Assembly (NCBI RefSeq): GCF_036231965.1
Contig: NZ_CP109499.1
Location: forward strand, 3,348,001-3,412,000
Direction of reading: 5' to 3'
Source of the DNA: Streptomyces sp. NBC_01428
GTDB taxonomy: Bacteria; Actinomycetota; Actinomycetes; Streptomycetales; Streptomycetaceae
Length of the DNA: 64,000 nucleotides
Position 1 is the first letter of the stretch; each line of letters starts with the position of its first letter. Made by a program: the position numbers and the translations under genes. Positions 35,517 through 44,579 of this stretch are shown here, piece by piece. Below the pieces are notes generated by a model. It worked only from the letters and a program-made list of their open reading frames with translations. It had not been told where the DNA came from and ran no database searches.

Positions 35517-36101
35517 TCAACGCTTCCTGCGATAGGTCCGCACGAGGACGCCGTTCCCGAAGAGCCGCATCTCGTCGAGGGTGAACGCACCGACGTCGAA
35601 TCCGGAGCCGAACATCGGCATGCCGGAGCCGAGGACCACCGGGTACGTCTTCACGACCAGCTCGTCGACCTCGTCGATCAGCTCACCGGCGAGCTGCGAG
35701 CCGCCGCACAGGTAGATGCCGAACTCACCGTCCTCCGCCTTCAGTTCGCGGACGGTGCCGACGATGTCGTCCGCGACGATCCGGACGGCCGGGTCGGGCG
35801 ACTCGGTGAGGGTGCGGGAGGCGACGTACTGGCGCAGATGCGCGTACGGGCTGGTCACGCCGATGTCGAGGGCCAGCTGGTAGCTGGCCCGGCCCTGGAC
35901 GACCGTGTCGAAGACCCGGTTCTCCAGGTCGTCGACGCCGAGGGCGCGGCGGGCAGGGGACGCGATGGTCTCGGGGTACTCCGCCGTCAGGAAGGCGAGG
36001 AACTCCTCGTCGACGAACGGCATGAAGGGGTCGGCGTCGCCGCCGGGATCGCCGATGAAGCCGTCGATCGAGCAGGCGACGAAGTAGGTGAGCTTGCGCA
36101 A
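35517..36101 (-). CDS. dihydrofolate reductase / RibD C-terminal-like protein
   Basis: A 194-residue RibD_C/DHFR-like protein (KLTYFVACSIDGFIGDPGGDADPF...DIVGTVRELKAEDGEFGIYLCGGSQLAGELIDEVDELVVKTYPVVLGSGMPMFG). It may reduce an unknown substrate with NADPH. The start is TTG at 36101, the only in-frame choice before the conserved N-terminus; ribosome-site purines (AGAGAAGAG) are weak. It is divergent from a TetR gene, and the strong promoter and operator at 36147-36186 lie between them, so the TetR protein probably controls it. Confidence 0.88.
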   Translation of the reverse strand: MRKLTYFVACSIDGFIGDPGGDADPFMPFVDEEFLAFLTAEYPETIASPARRALGVDDLENRVFDTVVQGRASYQLALDIGVTSPYAHLRQYVASRTLTESPDPAVRIVADDIVGTVRELKAEDGEFGIYLCGGSQLAGELIDEVDELVVKTYPVVLGSGMPMFGSGFDVGAFTLDEMRLFGNGVLVRTYRRKR

Positions 36102-36146
36102 GCGGGTCTCTTCTCTCGGGCGGCGTCGTGGGGGACGGCTTTCGCC

Positions 36147-36186
36147 GAACCACTTCAGTTATAGTGCTTCACCTGTAGTGGTTCAA
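36147..36186 (-). promoter_or_regulatory. promoter of DHFR-like gene with overlapping TetR-type operator
   Basis: On the minus strand, TTGAAC (36181-36186), 17 bases, and TATAAC (36158-36163) form a near-consensus sigma-HrdB promoter. It overlaps an inverted repeat GAACCACT (36147-36154) and AGTGGTTC (36177-36184), and an inner CACT-N8-AGTG (36151-36166). The layout fits repression by the divergent TetR-family protein. Confidence 0.7.
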
Positions 36187-36269
36187 GGGGATTGAGGCGC
36201 CCGCCTCCGGGAGGCCGGGGCGTCGAGGTCACGGTGGGACCGGCGCGTCACAGGGAGAGGAACCGGCAC

Positions 36270-36887
36270 ATGGCACGGAACACCGAGCGCAGGGCAGCCC
36301 TCGTCGACGCGGCGGTGGCGGTACTGGCCCGCGAGGGCGCGCGGGGGCTGACGTTCCGCGCGGTGGACGCGGAGGCCGCGGTTCCGGTCGGTACCGCGTC
36401 GAACTACTTCACCGACCGCGACGATCTGCTGAACCAGGTCGACACCCACCTCCACCACCGGCTGGCCCCGGACCCCGCCGTCCTGGCCGGTCTGCTGACG
36501 GCGCCCCGCGACCGCGCCCTCGTCCTGGAGTTCATGCGCGACCTGCTGGGCCGGGCGACCCGCGACCGCACGGGCTACCTCGCCCTCTTCGAGATGCGCC
36601 TGGAAGCCACCCGCCGCCCGGCCCTGCGCGCCTCGTACACGGCGTCGGTGCGCGGCGACCTCGAACAGGCGATGGAGTTCCACCGGGATGCCGGGCTGCC
36701 CGGCGGCGACCGGACCGTGACCGTCCTGTACCTCGCGGTGCTCGGCCTGCTCCTGGAACACCTCACCCTGCCCGGCGTCCTGGACGACGCCCTGCCCGGC
36801 GTGGCCGTACCGGACGGGCTCCTCGAGACCATCGTGACGACGATCGTCCCGGAGGACGGCGACGGCGGCGGTGACCGGGACCGGTAG
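36270..36887 (+). CDS. TetR-family transcriptional regulator
   Basis: A 205-residue regulator. The N-terminal helix-turn-helix is ALVDAAVAVLAREGARGLTFRAVDAEAAVPVGTASNYFTDRDDLLNQV (residues 10-57). The C-terminal helical domain (about 70-200) should bind a ligand and dimerise. ATG at 36270 has GGGAGAGG. It probably represses the divergent DHFR-like gene and itself through the operator at 36147-36184. The ligand is unknown. Confidence 0.92.
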   Translation: MARNTERRAALVDAAVAVLAREGARGLTFRAVDAEAAVPVGTASNYFTDRDDLLNQVDTHLHHRLAPDPAVLAGLLTAPRDRALVLEFMRDLLGRATRDRTGYLALFEMRLEATRRPALRASYTASVRGDLEQAMEFHRDAGLPGGDRTVTVLYLAVLGLLLEHLTLPGVLDDALPGVAVPDGLLETIVTTIVPEDGDGGGDRDR

Positions 36888-36904
36888 GGGGCCGAGGACC
36901 GGGC

Positions 36905-37537
36905 CTAGCTCGCGTCCCGCTGTCCTGTGCGCGGCTCGCGCCACATCGGCCACATGCTCGGGCCGTCGGGCAGGGCGAGCGGGCCGCCCGTGACGACGAA
37001 GCCGAGCCGCTCGTACAGGGCGCGGCTGCGGGCGTTGCTCGCCTCCAGGTAGGCGGCGAGACCCTCGCGGTCGCAGCGGTCGAGCACCGGCTCCATGAGC
37101 GCGCTGCCGAGTCCCTCACCCTGGCGCTCCGGCGACACCGCGATCATCCAGAGGTAGGTGTGCGCGCGGCCGGAGGGGTGGGCGTCCGCGGTGAGCCGGC
37201 CGATCAGCTCGACCCGTTCGTTGTCCGGGTCGACGGCGGCGCGCAGCTGCGCGGGGCCGTCCTCGTCCTCCTGGCCCGCACCGTCCGCACCGTCGTGGTC
37301 CTCGGCCGGGACGTACAGCCACAGCGCGCACGCGGAACCGTCCTCGGCCAGGTCGACCCGGCCCTCCGCGAGCACGATGTCGGTGAACGCGGCCATCAGC
37401 CTGTGGTGGGTGGCACGGCGGTACGCCGGATCGGGAAAGACCCAGCCGCTCACCGGATCGTCCTGGAACGCCTCGTCCAGCAGCCGGACGACCAGTTCCC
37501 GGTCGCCGTCGTCCGCCACCCGGATCGCCACACCCAT
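36905..37537 (-). CDS. GNAT-family N-acetyltransferase
   Basis: A 210-residue GNAT enzyme. The acetyl-CoA site is LWMIAVSPERQGEGLGSALMEPVLDRCDREGLAAYLEAS (R/QxxGxG/A motif), followed by SRALYERLGFVVTGG. The N-terminal half (VRLLDEAFQDDPVSGWVFPDPAYR) resembles acetyltransferases acting on small molecules. An Asp/Glu-rich insert is near residues 80-100. ATG at 37537 is chosen over 37561 because it begins at the conserved fold. The substrate is unknown. Confidence 0.87.
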   Translation of the reverse strand: MGVAIRVADDGDRELVVRLLDEAFQDDPVSGWVFPDPAYRRATHHRLMAAFTDIVLAEGRVDLAEDGSACALWLYVPAEDHDGADGAGQEDEDGPAQLRAAVDPDNERVELIGRLTADAHPSGRAHTYLWMIAVSPERQGEGLGSALMEPVLDRCDREGLAAYLEASNARSRALYERLGFVVTGGPLALPDGPSMWPMWREPRTGQRDAS

Positions 37538-37696
37538 GACCTGTCCCGCCCCTCGCCCCAACCGCCCTTGATCGTACGGAGGTTGAGCCTAGTACGCGGG
37601 TCGGGGCCGGGTCGGGCCTCCCCCGGGCGCTGGCCGGGAAGAGAGGCGCGGGCCCCGCACGCCGTGGGGATGTGCGGGACCCGCTCACCGGAGTCC

Positions 37697-37730
37697 GGCA
37701 CCGTACGGTGGTCAGGTTCCGTACGGTGCC
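37697..37730 (-). terminator. terminator of the polyprenyl synthase gene
   Basis: A 12-bp perfect stem (37697-37708 with 37719-37730) and a 10-base loop lie 35 bases beyond the cargo gene stop. Confidence 0.7.
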
Positions 37731-37764
37731 CGGGGCTCCGGGGTCGTGCGCCGGCCGGGGCCGG

Positions 37765-38916
37765 TCAGCTGCTGCGCCGGGTCACGAACTCGGCGAGCGC
37801 GAGGAGACCTCCCGCCGCCTCGGGTTCGGGGACCGCCCGGGACAGTTCGTGCATCGCCCGCGCCATCCGGTCCGCCGCCTGGGCCTGCGCCCAGTCACGC
37901 CCGCCCGCCCGCTCGACCGCGAGCACCGTGCGCTCCAGCTCTCCTTCCCGGTAGGGCGCTCCGTACAACTCCGCCAGCTCGCCGGCCGCCGGAGTGCCCG
38001 ACCCCAGCGCGGCGACCACGGGCAAGGACTTCTTGCGGGCGATGAGGTCCGCCCCGGCGGGCTTGCCGGTGCGGCTCGGGTCCCCCCAGATCCCGATCAC
38101 GTCGTCGATGAGCTGGAACGCGAGCCCGGCCTCCCGGCCGAACGCGTCGAGCGCGTCGACGTCCTCCGCGTCCGCCCCGGCGTACAGCCCTCCGAGGGCG
38201 CAGGCGCACCCGATGAGGGCGCCCGTCTTCGCCTCGGCCATGGCGAGGCACTCGTCGAGGGTGACCTCGTCCGGACCGAGCTTCTCCATCGCCGTGTCCG
38301 TGTGCTGTCCCGCGCACAGTTCGACGACGCAGCCCGCGAGCCGGGCGGCCGCCGCCGCGGACGCGGGGTGCGGGTCCTCGGCGAGCAGTTGCTGCGCCAG
38401 CGCCTGCAGGGCGTCCCCGGCCAGGATCGCGTCGGCGTCGCCGAACACGGTCCACGCGGTGGGGCGGTGTCTGCGGGTGGTGTCGCGGTCCATCACGTCG
38501 TCGTGGAGCAGGGTGAAGTTGTGGATCAGCTCCACCGCCGCGGCGGCCCGGACGGCCGCCGCCTGCTGTCCGCCGAGCGCGCGGACCGCCGTCAGGACGA
38601 GCGCGGGCCGGATGGCCTTGCCCGCGTTGCCCGCGGCCGGAGTGCCGTCCGCGTGCTCCCAGCCGAAGTGGTAGAGCGCGACCCTGCGCATCGACCCGGG
38701 CAGCGAGTCGATGGCCCTGCGCAGCTCGGGGTCGACCAGCGCCCGGGCACGCTCCAGGACGTCCGCGGCCTCCTGCCCGTCGGACGGACCCGGCACGGCC
38801 CGCCGCTCACCGTGTCGTCCCATGGACCTCCCGCCGGCGCTTCGCGTGTCCGGGATCCCGGCCGGAGGCCGCCTGTTCGGGATACCGGCCGGACCCTGCT
38901 TCGTCCCCGTCGTCAT
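37765..38916 (-). CDS. Family 2 encapsulin cargo: polyprenyl diphosphate synthase
   Basis: A 383-residue trans-isoprenyl diphosphate synthase. The first aspartate-rich motif is LLHDDVMDRDTTRRHRP, and the second FQLIDDVIGIWGDP; with GKAIRP and KTGALIG these give the prenyl chain-extension site. The first about 50 residues are disordered and hold two PAGIP repeats (PAGIPNRRPPAGIPDTR), as expected for the N-terminal loading tag of Family 2 encapsulin cargo. The encapsulin shell gene lies directly upstream after 127 bases and is probably co-transcribed. The product chain length cannot be read. ATG at 38916 is kept because it includes the tag. Confidence 0.9.
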   Translation of the reverse strand: MTTGTKQGPAGIPNRRPPAGIPDTRSAGGRSMGRHGERRAVPGPSDGQEAADVLERARALVDPELRRAIDSLPGSMRRVALYHFGWEHADGTPAAGNAGKAIRPALVLTAVRALGGQQAAAVRAAAAVELIHNFTLLHDDVMDRDTTRRHRPTAWTVFGDADAILAGDALQALAQQLLAEDPHPASAAAAARLAGCVVELCAGQHTDTAMEKLGPDEVTLDECLAMAEAKTGALIGCACALGGLYAGADAEDVDALDAFGREAGLAFQLIDDVIGIWGDPSRTGKPAGADLIARKKSLPVVAALGSGTPAAGELAELYGAPYREGELERTVLAVERAGGRDWAQAQAADRMARAMHELSRAVPEPEAAGGLLALAEFVTRRSS

Positions 38917-38992
38917 GCGGTCTCCCCCGCGGTCGTCTCGGAGAGCGGGCTGATCGTGGCGCCGTCACGGACGCCGGGCGGGCGTTCCCCGG

Positions 38993-39020
38993 GCGCGCCC
39001 GCCCCGCGGGGCGGGCGCGC
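38993..39020. repeat. perfect 28-bp palindrome between shell and cargo genes
   Basis: Two 14-base GC-only arms (38993-39006 and 39007-39020) meet with no spacer. As RNA this would be a very stable hairpin between the shell and cargo genes. No T run follows. It may act as a partial terminator or mRNA stabiliser that sets shell:cargo ratio. Confidence 0.7.
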
Positions 39021-39043
39021 GCCGGGGTCCGCCGTGCGGAACG

Positions 39044-40450
39044 TCACCGCCAGCGGCCGATCTCGACGTTCTCCAGGATGCCGAGGGCGTCCGGCACGAG
39101 CACCGCGGCCGAGTAGTACGCCGTCACCAGGTAGGAGATGACCGCCTGTTCGTTGATGCCCATGAAGCGCACCGACAGGCTCGGCTCGATCTCGTCCGGG
39201 ATGCCCGCCTGCTGGAGCCCGACCACACCCTGCTCGGCCTCGCCCGTACGCAGGGCGATGATCGAGGTCGTCCGGGCGTCCGTGACCGGGATCTTGTTGC
39301 ACGGGAAGATCGGGATGCCGCGCCAGGTCGGGATGCGGTTGCCCGCCATCTCGATGCTCTCGGGAACGAGTCCGCGCTTGTTGAACTCGCGGCCGATCGC
39401 GGAGATCGCCCGCGGGTGCGCGAGGAGCATCTTGGTGCCGCGACGGCGGCTGAGCAGCTCGTCCAGGTCGTCGGGGCTGGGCACGCCGTCGTGCGGCTGG
39501 AGCCGCTGGTCGTATTCGCAGTTGTTCAGCAGGCCGAACTCCCGGTTGTTGATCAGCTCGTGCTCCTGGCGCTCCTTCAACGCCTCGACGGTGAGCCGGA
39601 GCTGCTGCTCCGTCTGGTTCATCGGCTGGTTGTAGAGGTCGGCCACGCGCGTGTGCAGACGCAGGACGGTCTGGGCGATGCTCAGTTCGTACTCGCGCGG
39701 GCTGCCCTCGTAGTCCACGAAGGTGCCGGGGATGTCCGGCTCACCGGTGTGGCCGGCCGCGAGGTCGATCTCCTTCTCGCCGTACTTGTTCTGGCGCTGC
39801 GCCGGGATCGCGCGCAGCTCCTGGAGGTGCTCCCGCAGGGACTCGGAACGCTCCGCGACCTGTTCGAGGTCCTGGCGGGGCAGCGTGAGCACGGTGACCG
39901 AGGTGACCGCGCGGGCCGTGTACTCCCAGATGGCCTCCGGGTCGATCAGGGACTGCTCCCCGAAGTACGCGCCGTCGGCGAGGACGCCGAGCACCGCGTC
40001 GTCCCCGTAGGGGCCGGTGCCGATCTTCTCGACCTTGCCATGCGCCAGCAGGAACACCTCGTCGGCCTGGCTGCCGAACGAGGCCAGTACGTCACCCGGG
40101 ACGAACTCGCGCTGTTGGCACCGGGCCGCGAGCTCGGCCAGCACCTCCTGGTCCTCGTACGACCGCAGGACGGACAGCTCGCCCAGTTCCGCGGGGATGA
40201 CCTGGACCTGGTCCCCTGTCTTCACGAACGTCACGCGGCCGTCGCCCACGGAGTAGCTGAGCCGCCGGTTCACGCGGTACGTGCCACCCTGCACGTTCAC
40301 CCACGGAAGCATGCGCAGCAGCCACCGCGAGCTGATCTCCTGCATCTGTGGCGCGGACTTGGTGGTGGTGGCCAGGTTCCGCGCGGCTGATGTGCCGAGA
40401 CTCTGCTGCGGACGGTTCTGCTCCGCGCGGACCTCTTCGCCTACCGACAT
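39044..40450 (-). CDS. Family 2B encapsulin nanocompartment shell protein (EshB-like)
   Basis: A 468-residue phage-capsid-fold shell protein with an inserted cyclic-nucleotide-binding-like domain (about 90-215: [47 protein letters not shown]...[31 protein letters not shown]), the mark of subfamily 2B. The HK97-type portion includes [69 protein letters not shown] and [24 protein letters not shown]. It should self-assemble into an icosahedral shell around the polyprenyl synthase encoded next. ATG at 40450 has GGGAGG nine bases upstream. Relatives (EshA/EshB) influence antibiotic output in Streptomyces. Confidence 0.93.
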   Translation of the reverse strand: MSVGEEVRAEQNRPQQSLGTSAARNLATTTKSAPQMQEISSRWLLRMLPWVNVQGGTYRVNRRLSYSVGDGRVTFVKTGDQVQVIPAELGELSVLRSYEDQEVLAELAARCQQREFVPGDVLASFGSQADEVFLLAHGKVEKIGTGPYGDDAVLGVLADGAYFGEQSLIDPEAIWEYTARAVTSVTVLTLPRQDLEQVAERSESLREHLQELRAIPAQRQNKYGEKEIDLAAGHTGEPDIPGTFVDYEGSPREYELSIAQTVLRLHTRVADLYNQPMNQTEQQLRLTVEALKERQEHELINNREFGLLNNCEYDQRLQPHDGVPSPDDLDELLSRRRGTKMLLAHPRAISAIGREFNKRGLVPESIEMAGNRIPTWRGIPIFPCNKIPVTDARTTSIIALRTGEAEQGVVGLQQAGIPDEIEPSLSVRFMGINEQAVISYLVTAYYSAAVLVPDALGILENVEIGRWR

Positions 40451-40660
40451 GAAAATTGCCCTCCCGGTCGTGCACTGATCTTCGGGAGCAAGCCTTCCAT
40501 CACGGAGCGTGCCGGTGCTATTACACGAATGAGGGGGAATGGATCACCCGCGAGTTGGGCAGGGAGAGTGATTCTGTCGAGGATCCACCGCGCGTCGGCC
40601 GGGGAACTCCCGCCTCCGGCCGTCCGTTTGATCACTGACGGACGACGACGGGAGATCGCA

Positions 40661-40894
40661 GTGGCAGGCTTTCTGGACCGCGCGAAGGAACAGGCGCAGC
40701 GCGGCCTCACGCAGGGCAAGCAGAAGCTGGACGACGTGCAGGCCCAGCGGGCGGGCACCGACCTCCTGAAGAGACTCGGCGCGGCGTACTACGCGGAGCG
40801 GCACGGCACCGGCTCCCCCGAGGCGACCCAGCAGGCTCTCCAGACCCTGGAGAGCCACATCACCGTCCACGGGGACGGCTTCCTCCACTCCTGA
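40661..40894 (+). CDS. conserved hypothetical small protein
   Basis: A 77-residue helical protein (AGFLDRAKEQAQRGLTQGKQKLDDVQAQRAGTDLLKRLGAAYYAERHGTGSPEATQQALQTLESHI). I recognise it as a Streptomyces-conserved small protein of unknown function. The GTG at 40661 has GGGAG six bases upstream. The N-terminal helix is amphipathic and could bind membranes. It is divergent from the encapsulin shell gene over 210 bases, where TAATAG on the minus strand near 40517 could be a -10 of the shell promoter. Confidence 0.72.
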   Translation: MAGFLDRAKEQAQRGLTQGKQKLDDVQAQRAGTDLLKRLGAAYYAERHGTGSPEATQQALQTLESHITVHGDGFLHS

Positions 40895-41029
40895 CCGGAT
40901 CCCGCGCCGCTGACCGGATCGGCTCGCTCGCTGTGCGAACGGGTGGGTCCGGCGGCCGCGTCGGCGATACAAGCTGCGATACGAGACGGCCGCGCGAGGC
41001 GGCCGGCGCGCAGCGCGAAGGAGGCGGCC

Positions 41030-41620
41030 ATGGCATCGCCCATGTCCGCGGGCACTTTCCTGGACCGGATCAGGGACGAGGACGTCCAGGTCGTCGAGGT
41101 GGGCGACTGGAGACATCACAACCGCAACCACAAGGGACCGTGGGGTCCGGTGCACGGCGTGATGATCCACCACACGGTGACCTCGGGTGCCGCGCGCACG
41201 GTCGGACTGTGCCGTGACGGACGCGAGGACCTGCCCGGTCCGCTGTGCCACGGCGTCATCACGAAGGACGGCGTCGTCCATCTCGTCGGGTACGGCCGGG
41301 CCAACCACGCGGGCCTCGGCGACGACGACGTCCTGCGCGCGGTGATCGCCGAGAAGGCCCTCCCGCACGACAACGAGGCGAACACCGACGGCAACCGCCA
41401 CTTCTACGGCTTCGAGTGCGAGAACCTCGGCGACGGCAAGGACCCGTGGCCCGAGGCCCAGCTGACGGCCGTGGCCAGGGTGTGCGCCGCCATCTGCCGC
41501 CATCACGGCTGGACCGAGCGCTCGGTGATCGGCCACCTGGAGTGGCAGCCGGGCAAGGTGGACCCGAGGGGGTTCACGATGAGTTCCCTGCGCGGCCGCG
41601 TCCGCGAACTGCTCAAGTAG
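41030..41620 (+). CDS. N-acetylmuramoyl-L-alanine amidase (Amidase_2 fold)
   Basis: A 196-residue amidase. Zinc and catalytic residues occur in GVMIHHTVTSG, YGFECENLGDGKDPW and VIGHLEWQPGKVDPRGF (histidine-rich ends). It should cut the amide between muramic acid and the stem peptide. There is no signal peptide, so it is either cytoplasmic (recycling) or released by lysis; it also resembles small phage endolysins. ATG at 41030 has AAGGAGG six bases upstream. No phage genes surround it. Confidence 0.85.
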   Translation: MASPMSAGTFLDRIRDEDVQVVEVGDWRHHNRNHKGPWGPVHGVMIHHTVTSGAARTVGLCRDGREDLPGPLCHGVITKDGVVHLVGYGRANHAGLGDDDVLRAVIAEKALPHDNEANTDGNRHFYGFECENLGDGKDPWPEAQLTAVARVCAAICRHHGWTERSVIGHLEWQPGKVDPRGFTMSSLRGRVRELLK

Positions 41621-41651
41621 CCCCGCCCCGCGTCGGGCCGTCTCCGGACAG

Positions 41652-42680
41652 GTGTCCGACAATGAGCGGGTGACCAGCCCCGACACCCCGGAGACCGGCG
41701 CCGCCGCCGTGCCGTCCCGCTCCGGCGGCCCGCGATACGGCGGGTCCTCGACGCTCGGACCGCTCGGGACCGCGCCGCGGCTGCCGTCCCCGCTGCGGGA
41801 GGCGGCGGACGAGCGGTTCGCCCGCCACGGGGTGCGGCTGCTGCTGAAGCGGGACGACCTGATCCACCCGGACCTCGTCGGCAACAAGTGGCGCAAGCTG
41901 ACGCCGAACCTCGCGGCGGCGGCCGGCCGCACCGTGGTCACGTTCGGCGGGGCGTACTCGAACCACCTGCGGGCCACCGCCGCGGCCGGCCGGCTCCTCG
42001 GTCTGCCCACCCTCGGCGTGGTCCGCGGCCAGGAGCTGGCCGACCGGCCTCTCAACCCGTCGCTCGCCCGCTGCGCCGCCGACGGCATGCGTCTGCACTT
42101 CGTCGACAGATCGACCTACCGTCGCACGTCGGAACCGGAGATCCTGGCGGAGATCCTGCGCGCCACGGGAACCGAGGACGCGTACGTGGTCCCGGAGGGC
42201 GGCAGCAACGCCCTCGCGGTGCGCGGCTGCCGGGCGCTCGGCGAGGAACTGCGCGGCCACGGCGTCGACGTGGCCGCGCTCGCCTGCGGTACCGGCGGCA
42301 CCCTCGCGGGGCTGGCCGCGGGTCTCGCCCCGGACCAGCGCGCCCTCGGTGTCCCGGTCGTCAAGGGCGGCTTCCTCGGCGCGGAGACGGAGTCGCTCCA
42401 GACAGCGGCGTTCGGCGGCCGGCGCGGCACCTGGTCCCTCGACGACCGCTTCACCTTCGGCGGCTACGCCCGCACCACCCCCGAACTCGACGCCTTCGCC
42501 GAGGACTTCGGGCAGCGGCACGGCCTGCCGGTGGAACGTCTCTATGTCGCCAAGATGCTGTACGGACTTGTCGCCCTGACCGAGGAGGGCGCGTTCCCGC
42601 GCGGCACGACGATCGCGGCGGTGATCACCGGAGCGCCGTTCCCCGCCGCCGGGGCGTCGCCTCAGGCCGCCTCGCGGTAG
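41652..42680 (+). CDS. PLP-dependent ACC deaminase / D-cysteine desulfhydrase family enzyme
   Basis: A 342-residue fold-type II PLP enzyme. KRDDLIHPDLVGNKWRKL contains the Schiff-base lysine, TFGGAYSNHLRATAAAGRLLG binds substrate, and ALACGTGGTLAGL binds the phosphate. It probably deaminates a small amino acid (ACC or D-cysteine). The start is uncertain between GTG 41652 and GTG 41670. The last 19 bases overlap the convergent antiporter gene. Confidence 0.87.
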   Translation: MSDNERVTSPDTPETGAAAVPSRSGGPRYGGSSTLGPLGTAPRLPSPLREAADERFARHGVRLLLKRDDLIHPDLVGNKWRKLTPNLAAAAGRTVVTFGGAYSNHLRATAAAGRLLGLPTLGVVRGQELADRPLNPSLARCAADGMRLHFVDRSTYRRTSEPEILAEILRATGTEDAYVVPEGGSNALAVRGCRALGEELRGHGVDVAALACGTGGTLAGLAAGLAPDQRALGVPVVKGGFLGAETESLQTAAFGGRRGTWSLDDRFTFGGYARTTPELDAFAEDFGQRHGLPVERLYVAKMLYGLVALTEEGAFPRGTTIAAVITGAPFPAAGASPQAASR

Positions 42681-44257
42681 GCGGCGGCCTCCTCCAGGTC
42701 CAGCCGGCGCAGCAGCGTCCGCAGCATCTCGTCGTCGATGTAGCGCAGGTCGCGCAGCCTGACGAACACCTCGCGCTCGGCGCCGATCATCTCGCGGGAG
42801 AGCCGGCGGTAGGTGTCGTCGGCGCTCTCCCCGGTGACCGGGTTGACCGCGCCGAGCCGCTCCCAGACGGCGTTGCGGCGCCGTTCCATCACCGAGCGCA
42901 GCCGCTCGGCGAGTGGCGGGGGCAGCGCGTTGCGCTCGTCGGTGAGGAGGTCGTCGAGGCGCTGTTCGGCAGCCTGGGAGGCCTGCGCCTGGGCGTTGGC
43001 CTCGGCGAGTGTCTCGGCCTGGGTGTCGCGGCCCGGCAGCTTCAGCAGCCGGATCAGCGGGGGCAGCGTGAGCCCTTGGACGACGAGGGTGCCGATGACG
43101 GTCGTGAAGGTCAGGAAGAGGATCAGGTTGCGGCCGGGGAAGGCCTCGCCGCCGTGCATCGTGAGCGGGATGGAGAAGGCGATGGCGAGCGAGACGACAC
43201 CCCGCATGCCCGCCCAGCCGATGACGAACGGCGCCTTCCAGGTCGGGTTGTCCTCCCGCTCGCGGATGCGTGACGAGAGGATGCGGGGCAGGAAGGTGGC
43301 GGGGTACACCCACACGAACCGGGTCGCGACGACGACGACGAAGAGGGCGATCGCGTACCAGGCGGCACTGGTTCCCTCGTACGCGCCGAGGCCCTTGAGG
43401 ACGACCGGCAGCTGCAGGCCGATGAGCGCGAACACCGCGGACTCCAGGACGAACGCGACCATCTTCCACACCGCCTCCTCCTGGAGCCGGGTCGCGAAGT
43501 CGACCTCCCAGGCACGGTGGCCGAGGTAGAGGGCGACGACCACGACGGCGAGCACGCCGGAGGCGTCCACCCACTCGGCGACGCCGTAGGCGGCGAAGGG
43601 GATCAGCAGGGAGAGCGTGTTCTGCAGCAGCGCCTCGTTGATGTGGGTGCGCAGCCAGTGGATGGGGATCATCAGGACGAGCCCGACCACCACGCCGCCG
43701 ACGGCCGCGAGCAGGAACTCCCGGATGCCGCCCGCCCAGGTGGCGCCCTCGCCGACGGCCGCCGCGAGCGCCACCTTGAAGGCGGTGATCGCGGTCGCGT
43801 CGTTCACCAGGGACTCGCCCTGAAGGATGGTGGTGATCCGGGAGGGCAGCCCCACCCGGCGCGCCACCGCGGTCGCGGCCACCGCGTCCGGCGGCGCGAC
43901 GACCGCGCCCAGCACGAGCGCCGCGGTCAGCGGGAGGCTCGGCACGAGGAGGTAGGCCGCCCAGCCGACGACGAGCGTCGCGAACAGGACGTAGCCCACC
44001 GACAGCAGGGCCACGGGCCTCAACTGGGCCCTCAGGTCAAGGTAGGAACTGTCGGTCGCCGCCGTGTACAGCAGTGGGGGCAGCAGCAGCGGAAGCACGA
44101 TGTCGGGGTCGAGTTCGTACGGCGGAACACCGGGGATGTACGACACGATCAGGCCCGCCGCGACGAGGAGCAGGGGCGCCGGGACCGGCGTACGGCGGGC
44201 GGCCCCGGCGACCGCCGCGCTCCCGGCAACCAGCAACAGCAGTGGCAATACGTGCAT
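42662..44257 (-). CDS. CPA1-family Na+(K+)/H+ antiporter
   Basis: A 531-residue monovalent cation:proton antiporter. About 12 transmembrane helices span residues 1-405. The CPA1 core motif is ILQGESLVNDATAITAFKVAL, with the Asn-Asp pair in the ion site, and VVAPPDAVAATAVARRVGL precedes it. The cytoplasmic C-terminal 120 residues are charged and helical (AEANAQAQASQAAEQRLDDLL) and may be regulatory. ATG at 44257 is chosen because the protein starts with TM1 there; upstream codons do not look like membrane protein. The 3' end overlaps the PLP gene by 19 bases. Confidence 0.92.
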   Translation of the reverse strand: MHVLPLLLLVAGSAAVAGAARRTPVPAPLLLVAAGLIVSYIPGVPPYELDPDIVLPLLLPPLLYTAATDSSYLDLRAQLRPVALLSVGYVLFATLVVGWAAYLLVPSLPLTAALVLGAVVAPPDAVAATAVARRVGLPSRITTILQGESLVNDATAITAFKVALAAAVGEGATWAGGIREFLLAAVGGVVVGLVLMIPIHWLRTHINEALLQNTLSLLIPFAAYGVAEWVDASGVLAVVVVALYLGHRAWEVDFATRLQEEAVWKMVAFVLESAVFALIGLQLPVVLKGLGAYEGTSAAWYAIALFVVVVATRFVWVYPATFLPRILSSRIREREDNPTWKAPFVIGWAGMRGVVSLAIAFSIPLTMHGGEAFPGRNLILFLTFTTVIGTLVVQGLTLPPLIRLLKLPGRDTQAETLAEANAQAQASQAAEQRLDDLLTDERNALPPPLAERLRSVMERRRNAVWERLGAVNPVTGESADDTYRRLSREMIGAEREVFVRLRDLRYIDDEMLRTLLRRLDLEEAAAYREAA

Positions 44258-44318
44258 CGTCTTCCGCCCGCCCTCGTTTTCGCGCGGCATGCCGCACACC
44301 CGACGTAACCTGGCAATC

Positions 44319-44579
44319 ATGAAACAGTGCACGCACACCGACGCGCTGCCGCAGCAGGAACCCCGGCCCGAGAGCGACACGTGCCTGGAGTGCGTGGCCG
44401 CGGGCACGCACCCGGTACAGCTTCGGCTGTGTCTGGAGTGCGGGCACCTCTCCTGTTGCGACTCCTCACCTCTGCGGCACGCGACAGAGCACTACAAGGA
44501 CACGGGACATCCGATCATGCGCACCTTCGAGCCGGGGGAGAGCTGGCGCTGGTGCTTCGTGGACCACGTGCTCGTCTGA
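44319..44579 (+). CDS. UBP-type zinc-finger protein
   Basis: An 86-residue zf-UBP domain protein. Zinc ligands are CTHTD, CLECVAAG, CLECGHLSCCDSSPLRHATEHYKDTGHPI and the aromatic tail ESWRWCFVDH. In eukaryotes the domain binds ubiquitin tails; the bacterial role is unknown. The ATG at 44319 lacks a ribosome site, and TAACCT lies seven bases before it, so a leaderless mRNA is possible. It is divergent from the antiporter gene over only 61 bases. Confidence 0.85.
   Translation: MKQCTHTDALPQQEPRPESDTCLECVAAGTHPVQLRLCLECGHLSCCDSSPLRHATEHYKDTGHPIMRTFEPGESWRWCFVDHVLV

Noticed and set aside
41030..41620. Prophage remnant around the amidase gene
   Set aside because: Neighbours are ordinary chromosomal genes; no integrase, holin, structural gene or attachment repeat was seen.
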